NCBI GenBank assembly: GCA_013399895.1
Contig: VXBA01001882.1
Coordinates: forward strand, 1,054,254 to 1,118,253
Direction of reading: 5' to 3'
Source of the DNA: Serilophus lunatus
Lineage: Eukaryota > Chordata > Aves > Passeriformes > Eurylaimidae
DNA: 64,000 nucleotides
Below the pieces are notes generated by a model. That model saw only the letters and a list, made by a program, of their open reading frames with translations. It did not search any database and was not told where the DNA came from. Both the position numbers and the translations under genes were made by a program. Positions within the stretch are counted from its first letter, which is position 1. Each line of letters begins with the position of its first letter. Positions 12,211 to 24,720 of this stretch are shown here, piece after piece.

Positions 12211-12385
12211 CTCAGGAGATCTGGGCTCTGTCTGGTTCTCTGGAAATCTTAAATAAATTTTTCAGTCTCTCTGTTTTGGTTTCCCAATAGTAACAAAGTC
12301 ATATAGATTATTAAACTAATAATAGGTCCGTTCCTCAGAAAGATGTTCCGAGGGTAACTCAGTTAATGGTTGTGATGCATTTGTC
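12211..12385 (+). mobile_element. MIR-type ancient SINE relic, core and 3' part
   Basis: The MIR blocks can be followed in order on the plus strand. GAGATCTGGGCTCT matches GGGTTCAAATCCCGGCTCT. TCAGTCTCTCTGTTTTGGTT followed by TCCC matches CCTCTCTGTGCCTCAGTTTCCTC. TAATAATAG with CCTCAG then TGTT..GAGG matches TAATAATAGTACCTACCTCATAGGGTTGTTGTGAGG, and AGTTAAT matches GAGTTAATACATG. Four colinear blocks over about 170 bases make chance unlikely. Known: MIR/CORE-SINEs were active in early amniotes and survive sparsely in birds. The element needed L2-type machinery and is now a fossil. Confidence 0.62.
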
Positions 12386-13348
12386 TGCGGTAGCAGTAAG
12401 GGTAGCATACTAATATAACTTAGAGACATGTAATTGCTAATTATTCAATATTAACCTAATCCTTGAAAAGTAAACTCCAAAAGCTGAATCAGATCTTGTG
12501 TAAATAAGACACAAATTATGATTTTTAATTTTTTTTTAATTCAAGAATGTTTTTTCATTTTCTCTGCATATTATGCGCTGGTGCAAGATGCTTTCCGTAT
12601 CAGTTTTGAGACAATTTGAAAATTCTCTGATCAAATCAGTGATCTTTTCTATTGTGTCTGTCTGCCTTTTTTTTAGTTGCATAGCACATTGGGTTTTTCC
12701 CCTAGTGAACTGTCTTTTCTTCTATTAGTACTTTTTCAGAGGAGTAGTTTATCTTTGCTACCTGGGAGAGGTAAGGAGAATGCTTATTGAATGCATTACA
12801 CTTCACTTTTCACAAGGGAAGCCCATATGCTAAAGGTTTTATTTAAGCATTTATGTAATACTTGTGGCCAAATGTATGGACTCTGGGGCAGTTCCAGATG
12901 GGCTAATTCCTTACTTTCCAACAGAACTCTAATAGTAGAAGTTAATATTTTTACATTTCTTATCTTTGCACTAGGTTTTTCCCCTGAGGGTATGTGAACA
13001 TTTTGAAGATATCTGGCCAAAAATAGACCTTCATGTTTCTTTGCTAATCTTCTATATTGTTATCTTTCTGTGATTTGTCTACTTATTTATATAAGGAATG
13101 TAAATTCTGTATTGTATTTCTTTGCTTTTCTAGCCAAATGGTGGTTTAGAAAAGAAAAAAGTATTAGTTACTCCTTTGATTTCTCAGTTTGATATTAAAA
13201 AAATTGAAATTCAGCATTTTTTTATGAGCATATTGATGCTTTCATGCATTTCAAAACTGTTTGGGATTTGTTGGGTAGCTTGTCAGGTATCCTACCTGCC
13301 AGGACTAGGGCTGTTTATCGTTCTCAGATGTCGGGTAAGAGAGGATAT

Positions 13349-13379
13349 AATTTTATTTTATTTATTTTATTTTATTTTG
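13349..13379. repeat. Simple repeat (TTTTA)n
   Basis: About six units of TTTTA with one TTTA-length variant interrupting. It is a low-complexity tract with no coding context. Confidence 0.9.
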
Positions 13380-15071
13380 CCTCAAAGTGATTTTACAAAA
13401 CCATGGTTAGTTTATTTGGATAGTCTTGAAAGAGCAATTCTTTTAAAATAAAAAATACTTTAAAAGAATTCACTTGCGTGAAGAATATAAGACATAAACA
13501 GGCTGAATTAATTTCTTTCTATTTGATTTTTTTGGTATGATTTTGGCACAAAATCTGCTGTCAGTGAAGACATTTTAAACCCTGGTCACATCTGCTGAGT
13601 AACTGCCCTGTATTCATTGACAAAAATGCAAGCACAATATGTTCCACTTCATTCTTCATGTTTTAAGGTACTGGAGGACCTCACTACTCCATTTACAGGA
13701 GCAGTATCTGATTTCAGTAAGGATAGATAAAATTATTATTTATCTCCTGTAAGTTAGGTTAAATTCCTTATATTGAGTAATAATGACCAAAGTGTTTGGC
13801 TGTGATGCATAATAAAATACTATCCACTAGAATATAAACTTTCAGGCACTCTATATCTCTGCTCCATATTTCAGGTTTATTGTTTATCAAAATGTCCAGT
13901 ATGAGAAATTGTAGGGGAAGGATTTCTTGCTCATTTTTCTGGGGAATGAAAGCCTGAACTCTAGCTTGAAGTGATCTTTGATTCCGTCTTTCTATACAAC
14001 TCAAATATCTTATCAAATATTCATGTCATTCACTTATAAACCGAGAATGAATATTGAAAGTTTTCATCATCTTTAGTTTTGTGTAATCTGGTGCCTACAG
14101 AGCAGTTGAAATGGATGATTTTATGAAGTTCAATTTCTTTTCCTCAGCTGAAGCTCTTAGCCAATACATAAATTATAGAAGTGTTTTGAGAGGTTTTTTT
14201 TCTAAACACTATACGGTAAATTACTGTAGCAAACCTGGTAGGGTTATTAGTGAGTCTGGCTTCTACTGTCCTGTAGTGCATGATTTAGTTCACTAATTTG
14301 TTTAAAAGAGCCTTTGACCATTATAGCTGTTGATTGCATTTTGCTGTCTAATTCCACTCAGTAAAATACGGTTCTTCATTTCTGCAGAGTACCTTATTCT
14401 AGGTATAGAGGAAACATTTCATCTTATTCCTTCATTGTATACACATATAAAATAAGAATCAGTATTTACAGAAGAGAAAGTGGCTTAACATCTAGAAGAT
14501 GTTAACAGACTATTTTTTTTGTCTCTCTGGAAGAGACAGATAACTGGATAGTGTGAAGAGGAAGTGAGAATTTGTGGTGGTTTTGTTATTATTTTTCTTT
14601 TTTAGTTGGAGTGACATACATTCCCAGTAAATAACTGAGTGACCGTGTTGTATTCAAGTGTTTTGCTCTTGGTAAAACATGCTGATTTTCCCAGGGTAAA
14701 TAGACCTGAGAAGTGGTAAGTTGAAAGATAGCTGTAATTCTGCTTACAGAGCAACAGTGTGAATCTCTTCATACCATGAACACGGCAGCTCAGCTCCTTC
14801 TGGGAAGGTCACCTGGTGGCTTTCACTGTGCAGATCCTGCTCTGTTGGCATTTGAAATGAAAAAGTGCTTTTCATGTTTGCCACTATGTAGAGGAGGTTG
14901 TATCCGATATGGACAGTGCCCAGTGTGGCAGGACTGAGGAGCCCTGAGCTGCATGTGCTGAGTGCACACGGAAAGAATGGTGTCTCCGAGGTGTATCTGG
15001 TCTACCCTGCAGTAACTCTCATTGTATTTTTAACACATACACGGTAAGTTTGTTCTTTCTGTGTCCTGCAG

Positions 15072-15155
15072 TCATTCCTGCAGAATTTGTGTATCTCCCA
15101 GTCGCAGGAAGAGTTCAAAAAACCTGTGGATGCCTTGTAAAAAAGCAGATTACTG
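15072..15155 (+). other. Candidate 84-bp exon (unconfirmed)
   Basis: A pyrimidine-rich run ending in tgtcctgcag stands immediately before base 15072, a good acceptor. CTG|gtaagt at 15155/15156 is a near-consensus donor. The 84 bases between have a length divisible by three. One frame (starting after two bases) is open across the block and reads IPAEFVYLPVAGRVQKTCGC and onward, including CGCLVKKQITG; another frame hits a stop. I do not recognise the peptide. It could be a cassette exon, a lncRNA exon or a chance pairing of splice-like strings in intronic DNA, which is the default expectation. A further gtaagt at about 15042 shows that such strings are not rare here. Confidence 0.2.
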
Positions 15156-18100
15156 GTAAGTGTGATAGATTTGGGATGTATTGGTGGCAAATATCATGTA
15201 AATTTACTGCAGTTTCCAGTAACTTGTATTCCCTGCCACTGTAGGCTGCATTTCACCACCTGATACACAAAGATAAGCTTGATTTTTAAAGAGAAATTAG
15301 GATATGTGCATTGTAGTTTTAGAATGACCAGAGATAGTCTGTGAAAACAAAGTATGTAAAAATTATCACAACCCAAAGATTAGTTTTGTGTTTCAGTATC
15401 TAATCTAGGCTGTAACATTCAATCTTTTTTTGGGTCATAGCTGATTCCTCATAAGCTCTGCACACAGTGGTGGAGAAAAGCAAAATTACCCTTCAATACA
15501 GAAATAGCTAGGTTTTAATACGTAAAAATAAAATAAGGAAGTGATGCCAAAAGTATGTCAGAACCCAAACTATTATCAACATTTATAACTCCATGGTGAA
15601 ATTTTTCAAGAAATTTAAGCTTCATCTGCAGAATTGTTGCCCAGAGGAATTCTCAACAATCTTAAAATTACTTGAGCTTAAAAATATAAATGAATTCTTA
15701 AGTGCACTTTCTGAAAAGTGTATTCCAAGTGAATCTCAGTAGTCCAAACACAGAGGCAGAGACTGAATTTATGTCTTAGTTTTATATTTTTACTGGATTG
15801 TGAAAATCCCTTCCTCTGTACTCCTGTCTGACTACTGAGATAAAATTTACCTCATTACATGTTGTTTCACATATTGGGAAAATCTTTTGTACAGAAGAAA
15901 AGCAGATTTGGTCTCTTATTTGTGATGTACTTGGAGTCATGTGACTTAATCACTTTGGGTAGCAACCGGAACAGATAATCCTCCTCAGAGCTTAAAGAAG
16001 TGCTCCAAAATCAGGGTATGATCTTGCAGTCCTCAATTACTTGATTACTTGACCAAAGACCATCATTTAAAGGTTGGTGCTGAAAGGTATAAAAGCAGCT
16101 AGTGAGGTTTTCAGGTGGTTTAGGCACTTGGAAAAGCTATACATCTTTGCTGCATGTTTATACACTCAGACTTTTCCGGATATCCCCCAGTATGTGTTAA
16201 TGTGGGATTATGGATGGGAAGCCTTATTTTATTCTAATCTAAATATGTTCTTGATTAAATGTAAGAATGTAGATCAACCAGTTGTAATTCCTAGATGAGT
16301 TAAAAAAAAATGGAGTGGACCTCCTCTTTGAAATGCAGAGGGAATCCCCAGAGGTTTTCCTGGGTGTCCTGGGCTCTCCAGCTTGTTCACAGAGATGTGT
16401 GGATGCAGGGGAGAGGAAGAAGTTGTTACCTACTTGGTTTCCAGCTTTTCAATATGCTGGTTGGAGCAGCCCTACGCCCTGATGATGACTGATAAGGAGG
16501 TTTTTGTTTGTAATTTTGTTTCCCTTATCTGGGCATACCTTGCTAAAGAGCGAATGTCTATTTTCTGTTCTGCAGAATTGTTGCAGTGAAGTTTTTTAGT
16601 AGCTGTGATGTTCAGGAGTTCACCAACTCCAGACACAAAATGGCCCTTCACAGTGCCTTTCTCCATCCAAAGCCATTTGAAAAACAGACTGGGTTCGTGG
16701 ACTTAAGGCTTTTGCTTACACTGTAAAACTTCTGTTACATTTGCAGAAATGGGGTAATTTGTGGAAGTAGATTCTTAAACTCCAGAACAAGTTGTGGAAA
16801 ACTGTTCTTATGCCGAGCTCAAAAGCATGCACTCCTACTGGTTGTGGAGCTTCATGGATCTTGAGCCTCTGTGAGGAAGAAAACTGATGGCAACAGACAG
16901 TTGTGGTTTTTGCCTAGAAACTGCAGGTAAACTACATTTTAATTTTCTTATTTTATCATTTGTCATTGGAGTATCACTGTTTGAAGATACCTCCTAATCT
17001 AATCATTGCAGGATGTAAATAACTGAACACAAACAGGATTTTTCTTTACTTAGGTTGTTTAATAGCTTATGTTTGAAGAATGATTTCAGCATCCCAGGTC
17101 TAGAATGAAATACCAATAGCCAGTTCAGACTGAAGAATGATGCTTTTGCTGTCTTCTAGTGAACAGCAGCAGCCTGAAAAATCAAAGCATCTGTGCCATC
17201 TTCCCCATAGGAGCATGTGCTACCACCATGCAGTAGTTTGCATGCTAAAATACATACTGCCCAAACGGGGTGAACAATTTTTTAAGTTGCCTTCATACAT
17301 ATTTATATGAGTAAATGAATTATTAGAGTGTCTTGCTTCTCTTTACACTTCATAGTTGAAATTTATGCCTGTGTTATCAGGTATCCATTACACTGTGATG
17401 TTTCACTGATCAGTCACTTTCCCAGAGAACAATTTATTTATTCTTTTTATCTGCTTGTTTATAAAACTAGTATAGAAAGGAGTTTTACATAAGGGAAAAT
17501 GAGGGTTTGGCTGCAGGGAGGAAATGTGGAGCATAAGAGAATAGCTAGAAACCCTGCAGGCTAAGAGGATGCTCTGTTTCATGGTGTTGTTACATCCTTC
17601 AGTGGTACATCAATACTAAATTATTACATCGGAAGCAACCCCTGTGGTTTCCCAGCCAGAGTGTCTTGTGAAGTCTCTGAGTCAGCAGATAATGGAGACA
17701 AATTTGGGATTTGAGAGAGTCCTTAAAAGAAACTTTATTCTTCTCTTTAAATTGACATAAAAAAATAAAGCTTTCTAAAAACGCTTTCTTGGCCTTTCTG
17801 TATTCCTTTTGTTCTTATACCATTCTCATCACTATTGTTTCTGAGTGCATTTGAATACTAAATATAATGACATGACAAACATCTGTCACATGTTGCTCTT
17901 TCATCCTCTCCCCAGGGAAGAATCTTGCCTGGAGTGCTGTCTTTTTTAAGACTTTGTTGTGGCTAGCATTTTTTTTTTAAGCTATATACATGCTGCTGTA
18001 AGTTAATGTTAGAGAAGAATGGTTTAAAAGAGAATCTTCTGTACTTGGAAGAGACAGAGGCGATGATTTTGAATTATTATCTGAATGTAATACCCACTTG

Positions 18101-19429
18101 TCTCTGCTTTCAAATCCTGCTGATGTTTTGGTGGGGCTTTTTGAGTCATGCTGTAAGATTATTGTGGGAAACTTAAAATAGAGGACTTGGTTTTGCCTGT
18201 GGTTCGGCATGTGGTCAAGTCAGCAGGTGTCCTGGTTTGTGTTTGTGATCCACTTCCAGCTTCTGTGAGATTTCCTCTCTTGGACAAGGCCTCTTCCCTC
18301 ACAAATGACAAGCAGATGCAGTCTACAGGTACAATCAGGCATCCTGAGCACTATGTTACAGTACCAGCCTTCATTGTCGTGGTGGTATGTTTTACTGGAA
18401 CATCTAGGTAAGGAAAGGGAAATAATCATGACCTTCTGCTTCCTGGAGTATGACATTATGTCAGGCATATATCAGATTGCGAGAAATACGCTTAGAGTCA
18501 GGGTTGCCTGGATGGCTGTGCTACACTGACTGATTTGGTAGAAGCCTAAGTCTGCAAATTCACATTACTGGGCAGAGAGAGATCATTGCAAGTGATCACT
18601 GCATGCTCTCAAGGCAGCTGGCTGCAACCCCTCCTCGTTTAATTCTAACCAAAAGCTCCTGATTGCCTTGGAATACATGAAAATGGTTGCTTGAGTCTGG
18701 AATGAAGAAGCTACCAAAGTGGGCAATTCTTCCATGCCTCTTTAAAGAATGTACAGAAAATATATGGTCCACCTTTAACAGAAACAGCTTCCGTTTTTCT
18801 GACCAATTACATTATTTCAGAGCTATATTTAAATTATTGTTTCATTTCCTTCAGCTGTTGATTTCTGTGCGATAGTTACTTTTACTCAGTAGCATTCTAA
18901 GTGATTGTGCAACATCACACCTGGAGTCAGAGGCATTGATTCTGGACATGTGGATTAATCAGGGAATGTTCAGGCCTTTCTTGTAATATGTTTCATTTTA
19001 GGATTCAGTTTTTTAGTCTAGCAAGACCATTACCATCACATAATTTACTCCACCTCATACTCACCATGTAACCTTAATACGTGTTTTTTCTTCATGATGG
19101 CTGTAAGTTTTGGTTTTATATGGGTTTTTTTAGCTCAAGCATATCTTCTAGAAAGCATTCTCTTCATTTAAAGTCCTTAAGAAATTCATAATAGGTGAAG
19201 TGTTCCATAGTTAGTTACTCAAATTCTTAAAAAATTTTAATTATTTCTAGTACATGTTTCTAGCTTCAGCTTCCAGTTGTTGAACTTATTTAGGCATTGG
19301 ACTGAAAATTAAAGAACTCTCTAGTGTCAAAAATACCTACATACTTATATCTGGAGAGGAAGATTAAATTGCTTCTTAATCTTCTATATGTAAACCACAC
19401 ACCTGAACTTAATTCAGCAATATCCATTT

Positions 19430-19650
19430 TTCAGCTCTCCAGTTGTTTCCGTAGCTCCTTTTGAACTCTTTCTAATTTATCAACTTTTTCTTAAAATGCA
19501 GACTCCAAAGCTGAGGCCAGTATTCCACTAATGATTTTATGAAGCCGGAGTGCGATGCTATTACCTATTCTGAGCACTGTTTGAATGCTCTCCTGATCCA
19601 CCTAGTGATCATTTTGACATTGGATCAACTTTTCTTATCTACCACTTTGT
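19430..19650 (-). mobile_element. Ancient CR1/L3-clade LINE relic
   Basis: The plus strand carries TTTGAACTCTTTCTAATTTA, TTCTTAAAATGCAGACTCCA, AAGCTGAGGCCAGTATTCCA, ATTACCTATTCTGAGCACTG and CTGATCCACCTAGTGATCA in order. This parallels the antisense of L3/CR1 ORF2 C-terminal region (typically AAATGCAGACTCCATAGCTGGACTCAGTACTCC, then ATTACCTCTCTTGATCTGGACAC). The similarity is patchy with many substitutions, so the insertion is far older than the other CR1 copies here. No open frame remains. The strand is assigned from that alignment. Confidence 0.62.
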
Positions 19651-22600
19651 GTAATTATATAGTTTCTTATTCTGAGAAATAGAGTGATAGGATTTATGCC
19701 AAATAAGGCAATAAATCTGTGTGAACAGAGATATGAATTGTGAAATTAGACCTTGTCTTCTTACTTGCATGGTCCAGAATGTGTGTATGTATCATGCACA
19801 GTTCCTTTCAAAGTCATAAGTATGACATGGTAAAGTAACCATTCTGACAATTGTAGCGGGGAAAAAGGCAGAGGTAAATATCTAGCATTTTTTTCAGTGA
19901 AAAAAAAATTCCATATTAATAGGCATCTGTCAGAAAACTGAATTATGTCATTGCTAAGTGATGTCCTTTATTAGTAACCCAGCCATCAGCGGTGACTTAA
20001 GCCACTCCTAGGTATAGACAATTTTGTGAGGTATAGAGTAGGAAAGGAAGAAAAAGCGATGTTAGGCAATTAATTAATTAATGAGTCAGCAAGATTAGGT
20101 AGGGTTCTTAATTACAGTTTCTCTATAACAATTTTGAGAAGGTAGTGAAGCAGTTAGTTTGCCTTGTTGCACTCAAATTCCACAACTGATAAAGGAGAAA
20201 AAAAAAAAAAAAAGACAAAGTCTGTGTTCTTCCCAAAAGGACACAGTATGTCTAGCAATAACCATTCATCAAGGTGAAGGGAATAGAGCTATCAGACCAC
20301 TTGGGAAATCCATACTGTAATTCTTGTTTCAGGCTGGTGGTATCTTGGTCTTCAGCCTCAGCAGGTCGAGCTTGGTCTTAGCTGGATAATGTAGGAAGCT
20401 TTGAGCTGCCCTTTTCTCTTAGATGTGTCCAATCATCTTGGGCAGCTTTGTACAGGATACAAACATATGGCATGTTTTAGCAATCCTGGGAGATAGTGCG
20501 TGATCTGATCTGACAGTTCATGTAGATGCATCTTCTGCCTGGACAGCTCATGCAGAGAGTAGGTCTTGATTACCTTCTCATGGCTGAGCATATCAAGATC
20601 AAATAATACAGAAGGGAACGCAAGGGAAGATTGTAGTTCAGGAAACAAGTAAATGGGTCTGCCTGCCACTCAAGGGGAGTGAGAATGGGTAGGACTGAAG
20701 AGATGAAGAAGATAGAATGTGATCAAAGGAGAATAGTACTTGGAAGGATATAGGGGAAGACAGATGGTAATCGGGAGGAAGGTTTGAAGAATAGTGAGGA
20801 TTTGCAGAGGGCAGAAAGGATATGTGAGAGAAGTGTGAAGGGGGTTGGTCAGACACGAGATGTAGTTGCAGAATATGGGAGTGGGAACCTCACTGTTGCT
20901 AAACTGGAGTCACTAAATACTGACTCCATCTGATGGGCACAGTAGCCCCCTTGGGCTTCATTTGTGTGGCTTATGCACTGAAAGGGTGAGATTTACTGGG
21001 AAAAGTTATTTAATCTATAAAAAGCAATTTAAGAAGCAGACTATCGAGAAGGTGCTTAGAGCATGAAGGATGATATGGCAGATAGGAGTACAGTGGCATA
21101 GAAACACAAATAAGAGAAATTTAGCGGCATTATTTCCATTTGTAAAGGTTTTTACTACAGCGTGTGTCAGTATAACAAGTAATGTTTTTATGTCTTATCA
21201 CAGTACTACTCTGCACATTTATTCTACTGAGCAAAGAGTAAACATAAACTATAAATAACCAGGGTTTCAGATAGTGTGGGTTTTTTTCCTCTAACTTTTC
21301 AGATAAGATATGAAGCTGCCTCAGCAAGGCCCTGATGGAATGTGTCTGATTGTTCCTATTTCCCTGCTTTCTCCTTCCATTTGGCAGTAGTCCATTTTAT
21401 TGTCTTGGGTCTACCAGTCATTTATTACCCTAAAGTTACCATCTGCAATGAGAAGGGAGACTTAGGAATCTCAGTCCTTTCAAAAGATACTTAAACAAAC
21501 GTGGCATTTAGATATATGTGAGTTTATTTTTATGTATATGTATTAGTCTGTCTTATTTATAAGTAATAGTCTAGACTAGATCCCTTAGCAGGAAGCGGGA
21601 GGCCCAAGCTGCAAATTCTTTTCTCCTTGATGAGACCTAAAAAGTCGTTTTCTACCTTCTAAATAGGTGTCTTCACCCCAGATGCCAGATTCACATACAT
21701 GGTGTAAAAATCCACTCTACACAGTACTTCTGAAATTATAAAACTGTGAAGAACTTAACGCAGGCTGGTGTGTTCTCTCATTGTGTACTTTTCTTTTAAT
21801 TTTCCCCTTAAAGAGTGAAGTCATTGAGTTAAAATTATCTCCTACAGTTGTTTATCACATATAATGGAGGTGTCATCCCATTTGAGATCTTTTCATTCTG
21901 AATCATTTTTCAGGCAGTTAAATAATCTGTTTGGTGTATGAACTCAACAAAAGCCTAAACTTAAATGTTGAAGACCATCCAACCCACTATTCTATATATA
22001 AATCAAAATAAGATGAGTGTTAGTAAGTCATGCGTGGTAGGTGGTTGCTCTTCTGAGATTTAAGAATAGGTCAGAATGTGCTGATCCTAATTTTTCATGG
22101 GCAGAATTAACACAACATCTGTGGGAAATCTAAACTGTGGTTCTTTTATGATAATCTTTTAGCATATCACTAAAGAAATGTCAGAAATATATACTAAAGA
22201 TTAAGGCTTTTTTGGTGTTAGCAAGGATTGCAAAATTTACTTCTAATTAGTGAATCAGAATTTTTTGCCTTATACAATTGAAATTAAAACACTCAACAAC
22301 ACTTTTACTTCTGAGAAATGTCAAAATTACAGTCAACTCCAGTCCTTTCATACTGTGACTTCGATGTGCACTGAGGTCATACCATCATTCACTCTAGTGA
22401 CTTGCTCTCTGACTTTAAGGTCAGATGAAGACTTACTCAGAACCTTGGCCATTGGTGGCCAAATGTATTAGTAATCTTTCACATCCCTCTGGTTTTACTT
22501 GGGGGGTCATTACTGAATGAAGCTATGATGAATCATCATCTGCTCACATTTGATATGGTCTGGCAGGAACGCTAGGGAACTGGCCAGAGTGGTGAATTAG

Positions 22601-23350
22601 TCTTGATCTGTGTCTGATGTCTCCTGAGTTTGGTAAATAATCAGCCTGGGGACAGCACATGACTCCTATTAGCATTCCATACCTGGATTAAGGCTTACAG
22701 CAAACACATTGAGCATGCTGTACATTTGCAATAGTTAAGGTTTTATGTGAATATATCTCTAAAAGTGGCACAAAAACTATTGTCCATTGGAAGACAGGCA
22801 CTGTACAGCTGCTTGGTGAGGTTTTGGGGTGGAGAAGTCATTGCCATATTTCAACACCCAGTTGCACAGTTTACCAGGCATGCCATGTTTATGTAAATAA
22901 TAAGGTTACAGCAAGTAATTAAGTCCTTACTCGGAAGATACGGTTGCTGTTTAGGCACCAAATTATTCCCAAGTGGCACAAAGAATTATAGATATGTGCA
23001 GTTCTGAATTTTCTTCGTTTTCAGAAGTGTGAATTCTTTTGTAACTCTGACATGTACTGCTTAGTGCACAGGCTTACATTAGGTCAGATTTTGGACTATA
23101 GTGTCTTTCACTGCAGGAAATAAGCAGCATAGAAGGAACATAGTTTCAGGGAAATTGAGGCTTATGGGGCAAAATCATGTTTTATGGTGCTACTGTGAAA
23201 TGAAAGACACCACATGAAGAATTGTCTGGACACTGAGATCTAGGTTCAGTTTCATGCCCACATCTATTTTATGAGTAGAATAGCTTATGAAAAAAATTAA
23301 TGGCTTAAATGCTGTGCAGACTGAGTTCACACCGTACTGATTATAGTCTG
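19651..23350. other. Non-coding AT-rich DNA
   Basis: Nothing is recognised except a 16-base poly(A) run at 20198-20213 and a TTAATTAATTAA-type string near 20070. The purine-rich stretch of about 20640-20880 has open minus-strand frames of 72-78 codons with no family match. Confidence 0.55.
20198..20213. repeat. Poly(A) run, 16 bases
   Basis: A homopolymer. No SINE or retrocopy body is recognisable upstream, so it is not assigned as a retroposon tail. Confidence 0.95.
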
Positions 23351-23470
23351 TCTACTTAGATGATAAGCTCCTTAAGATACTGCCTTTTTCTTCACACAGC
23401 AGCAATTGTTATGGGGCCTTGATGTCAGAGGTGTTTTGTGCAGGCAGTGTAGTACAGTCCATAATGATAC
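23351..23470 (+). mobile_element. Old amniote LINE/SINE 3' end relic (L3/CR1 or MIR-related)
   Basis: Reads TAAGCTCCTTAAGATACTGC, CTTTTTCTTCACACAGCAGC, ATGGGGCCTTGATG and, further on, TAGTACAG..AATGATA. This has the order of the reptile/bird repeat ending: TGTAAGCTCYTTGRGGCAGGGACTGTCTTT, TGTACAGCGCCTAGCACAATGGGGYCCTG, then GCTACCGCAATACAAATAATAA. The ending is shared by several ancient amniote elements, so the exact family cannot be fixed from this piece. Confidence 0.5.
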
Positions 23471-23640
23471 CTGGAATAGCCACGCTGCTTAGTGAAACTC
23501 CTTCCTTCCATGACACCATAAAATACTTTTTGCTGGAAATCCTCTATATTTAGAACTGTGAAGTGTTTAAAAATGAGCTCAGAACGTGCCCTGTGTGGAT
23601 GTGGAGTGTCCCCATTTATTTTCTTTTCACCTGGAATGCA

Positions 23641-23670
23641 CCTGGTTGATTTAGCCCTGGTTGATTTAGG
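23641..23670. repeat. Two-copy tandem duplication, 15-bp unit
   Basis: CCTGGTTGATTTAG followed by C or G occurs at 23641-23655 and again at 23656-23670, with only the last base differing. It looks like a local slippage duplication. Confidence 0.92.
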
Positions 23671-24086
23671 CTTTTTTCCTATGACTAAATCTTTTATTTT
23701 GTAACACATGCTCATTTTGAAAACTTGCTATAACCGTTTAATTACAATTTGTAATTCAGTAGTTGATTCTTGGACTATCTACCAGAAGTTACATAGATGA
23801 TAAGAGTGGTAGGATGCTAAAAGGGATGGCTAATTGTCTATGCTATTTCTAAAATGAGTTTTCTAAATGGCCAAATTATTACCAGCACATCAAAGCATTC
23901 TTCTTGAAAGAAAAAATAAATCTGCTCATGAAGTCTGTCTCCAGCCAAAAATGCCTATCCAATTTAAACTTGATGTGTCAGTGAATCAAAAGTATGTACT
24001 CCTAATCTGAACACCCAGCATTTTATGAAAGTTATGGGAGTTAAGGGTGCATACAAATTTGAGAACTGGCCTTTAATTAGAAGTTT

Positions 24087-24112
24087 CTATATCCGAAGTT
24101 CTTCGGATATAG
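24087..24112. repeat. Perfect inverted repeat, 12-bp arms, 2-base spacer
   Basis: The arm CTATATCCGAAG at 24087-24098 is followed by TT and its exact reverse complement to 24112. The arms could form a hairpin or cruciform. No duplicated flanks or coding motif show it to be the remnant of a transposon end. Confidence 0.95.
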
Positions 24113-24649
24113 TTATTCATTCTTGGATAGACTGTGCTTCTGGGAAACTTAGCTGATGTGTTTGGTTTTTAACACATCACTATTTGTTGCTATACAATCT
24201 ATATTTTACTGCAATGTATTGAAAATAATTTTAAAAAATAAGGATTTTACAGTTTCTTTTAAATCTGCTGATGTTGGTTTAGATATAAAAATAATAAGAC
24301 AGAAGAAATTAATTTATTTTTGCTTAGGCACCCTCTCTGGTTTGTCTTCAGTCAGCAAGTCTTACATTGTATAATCCATATTACAGCAATCACAGATACA
24401 TAGTTCAGTGTCTGTATGGAGTAAAAATTACTGTTACAGTTCTGCTTTACAGCAGGTATCTCACCCTGGTTCACTGGCAAGTGGTGTCTGGTTTTGGGAA
24501 ATTTGATAGAGTTAAAACCTTCTAATCACATTTATTATCTGTTAGGACCTTTTGCTTCTCTCATCAAAGTGGAGTCAGTCACTTCAGGCAGAGAGTGTTT
24601 GTCTGTAGCTTTTAGTGCCTCATTGTGGTTTTTTTTTTATTTTAAACTT

Positions 24650-24720
24650 TAAAAACAGTAATCACAAAGCAAACAAAAAAACGAACCAACAAACCAAAAC
24701 CTCACAAACAACAACAATCC
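24650..24720. repeat. A/C-rich low-complexity tract
   Basis: A run of AAAC, AACC and ACAAC-type words directly follows a T-rich segment at about 24628-24645. It is simple sequence without a clear unit. Confidence 0.8.

Larger units (their letters stand above)
12386..19429. other. Non-coding AT-rich DNA
   Basis: No gene or named repeat is seen apart from the exon-like block at 15072-15155 and a TTTTA simple repeat at 13349-13379. Open frames stay below about 95 codons. A patch at about 14750-15000 and another at 16310-16680 are slightly GC-richer but unassigned. Confidence 0.55.

Noticed and set aside
18225..18260. GTGTCCTGGTTTG, similar to the start of some avian retroviral LTRs
   Set aside because: The match ends after about a dozen bases; no LTR body, partner LTR or primer-binding site is seen.
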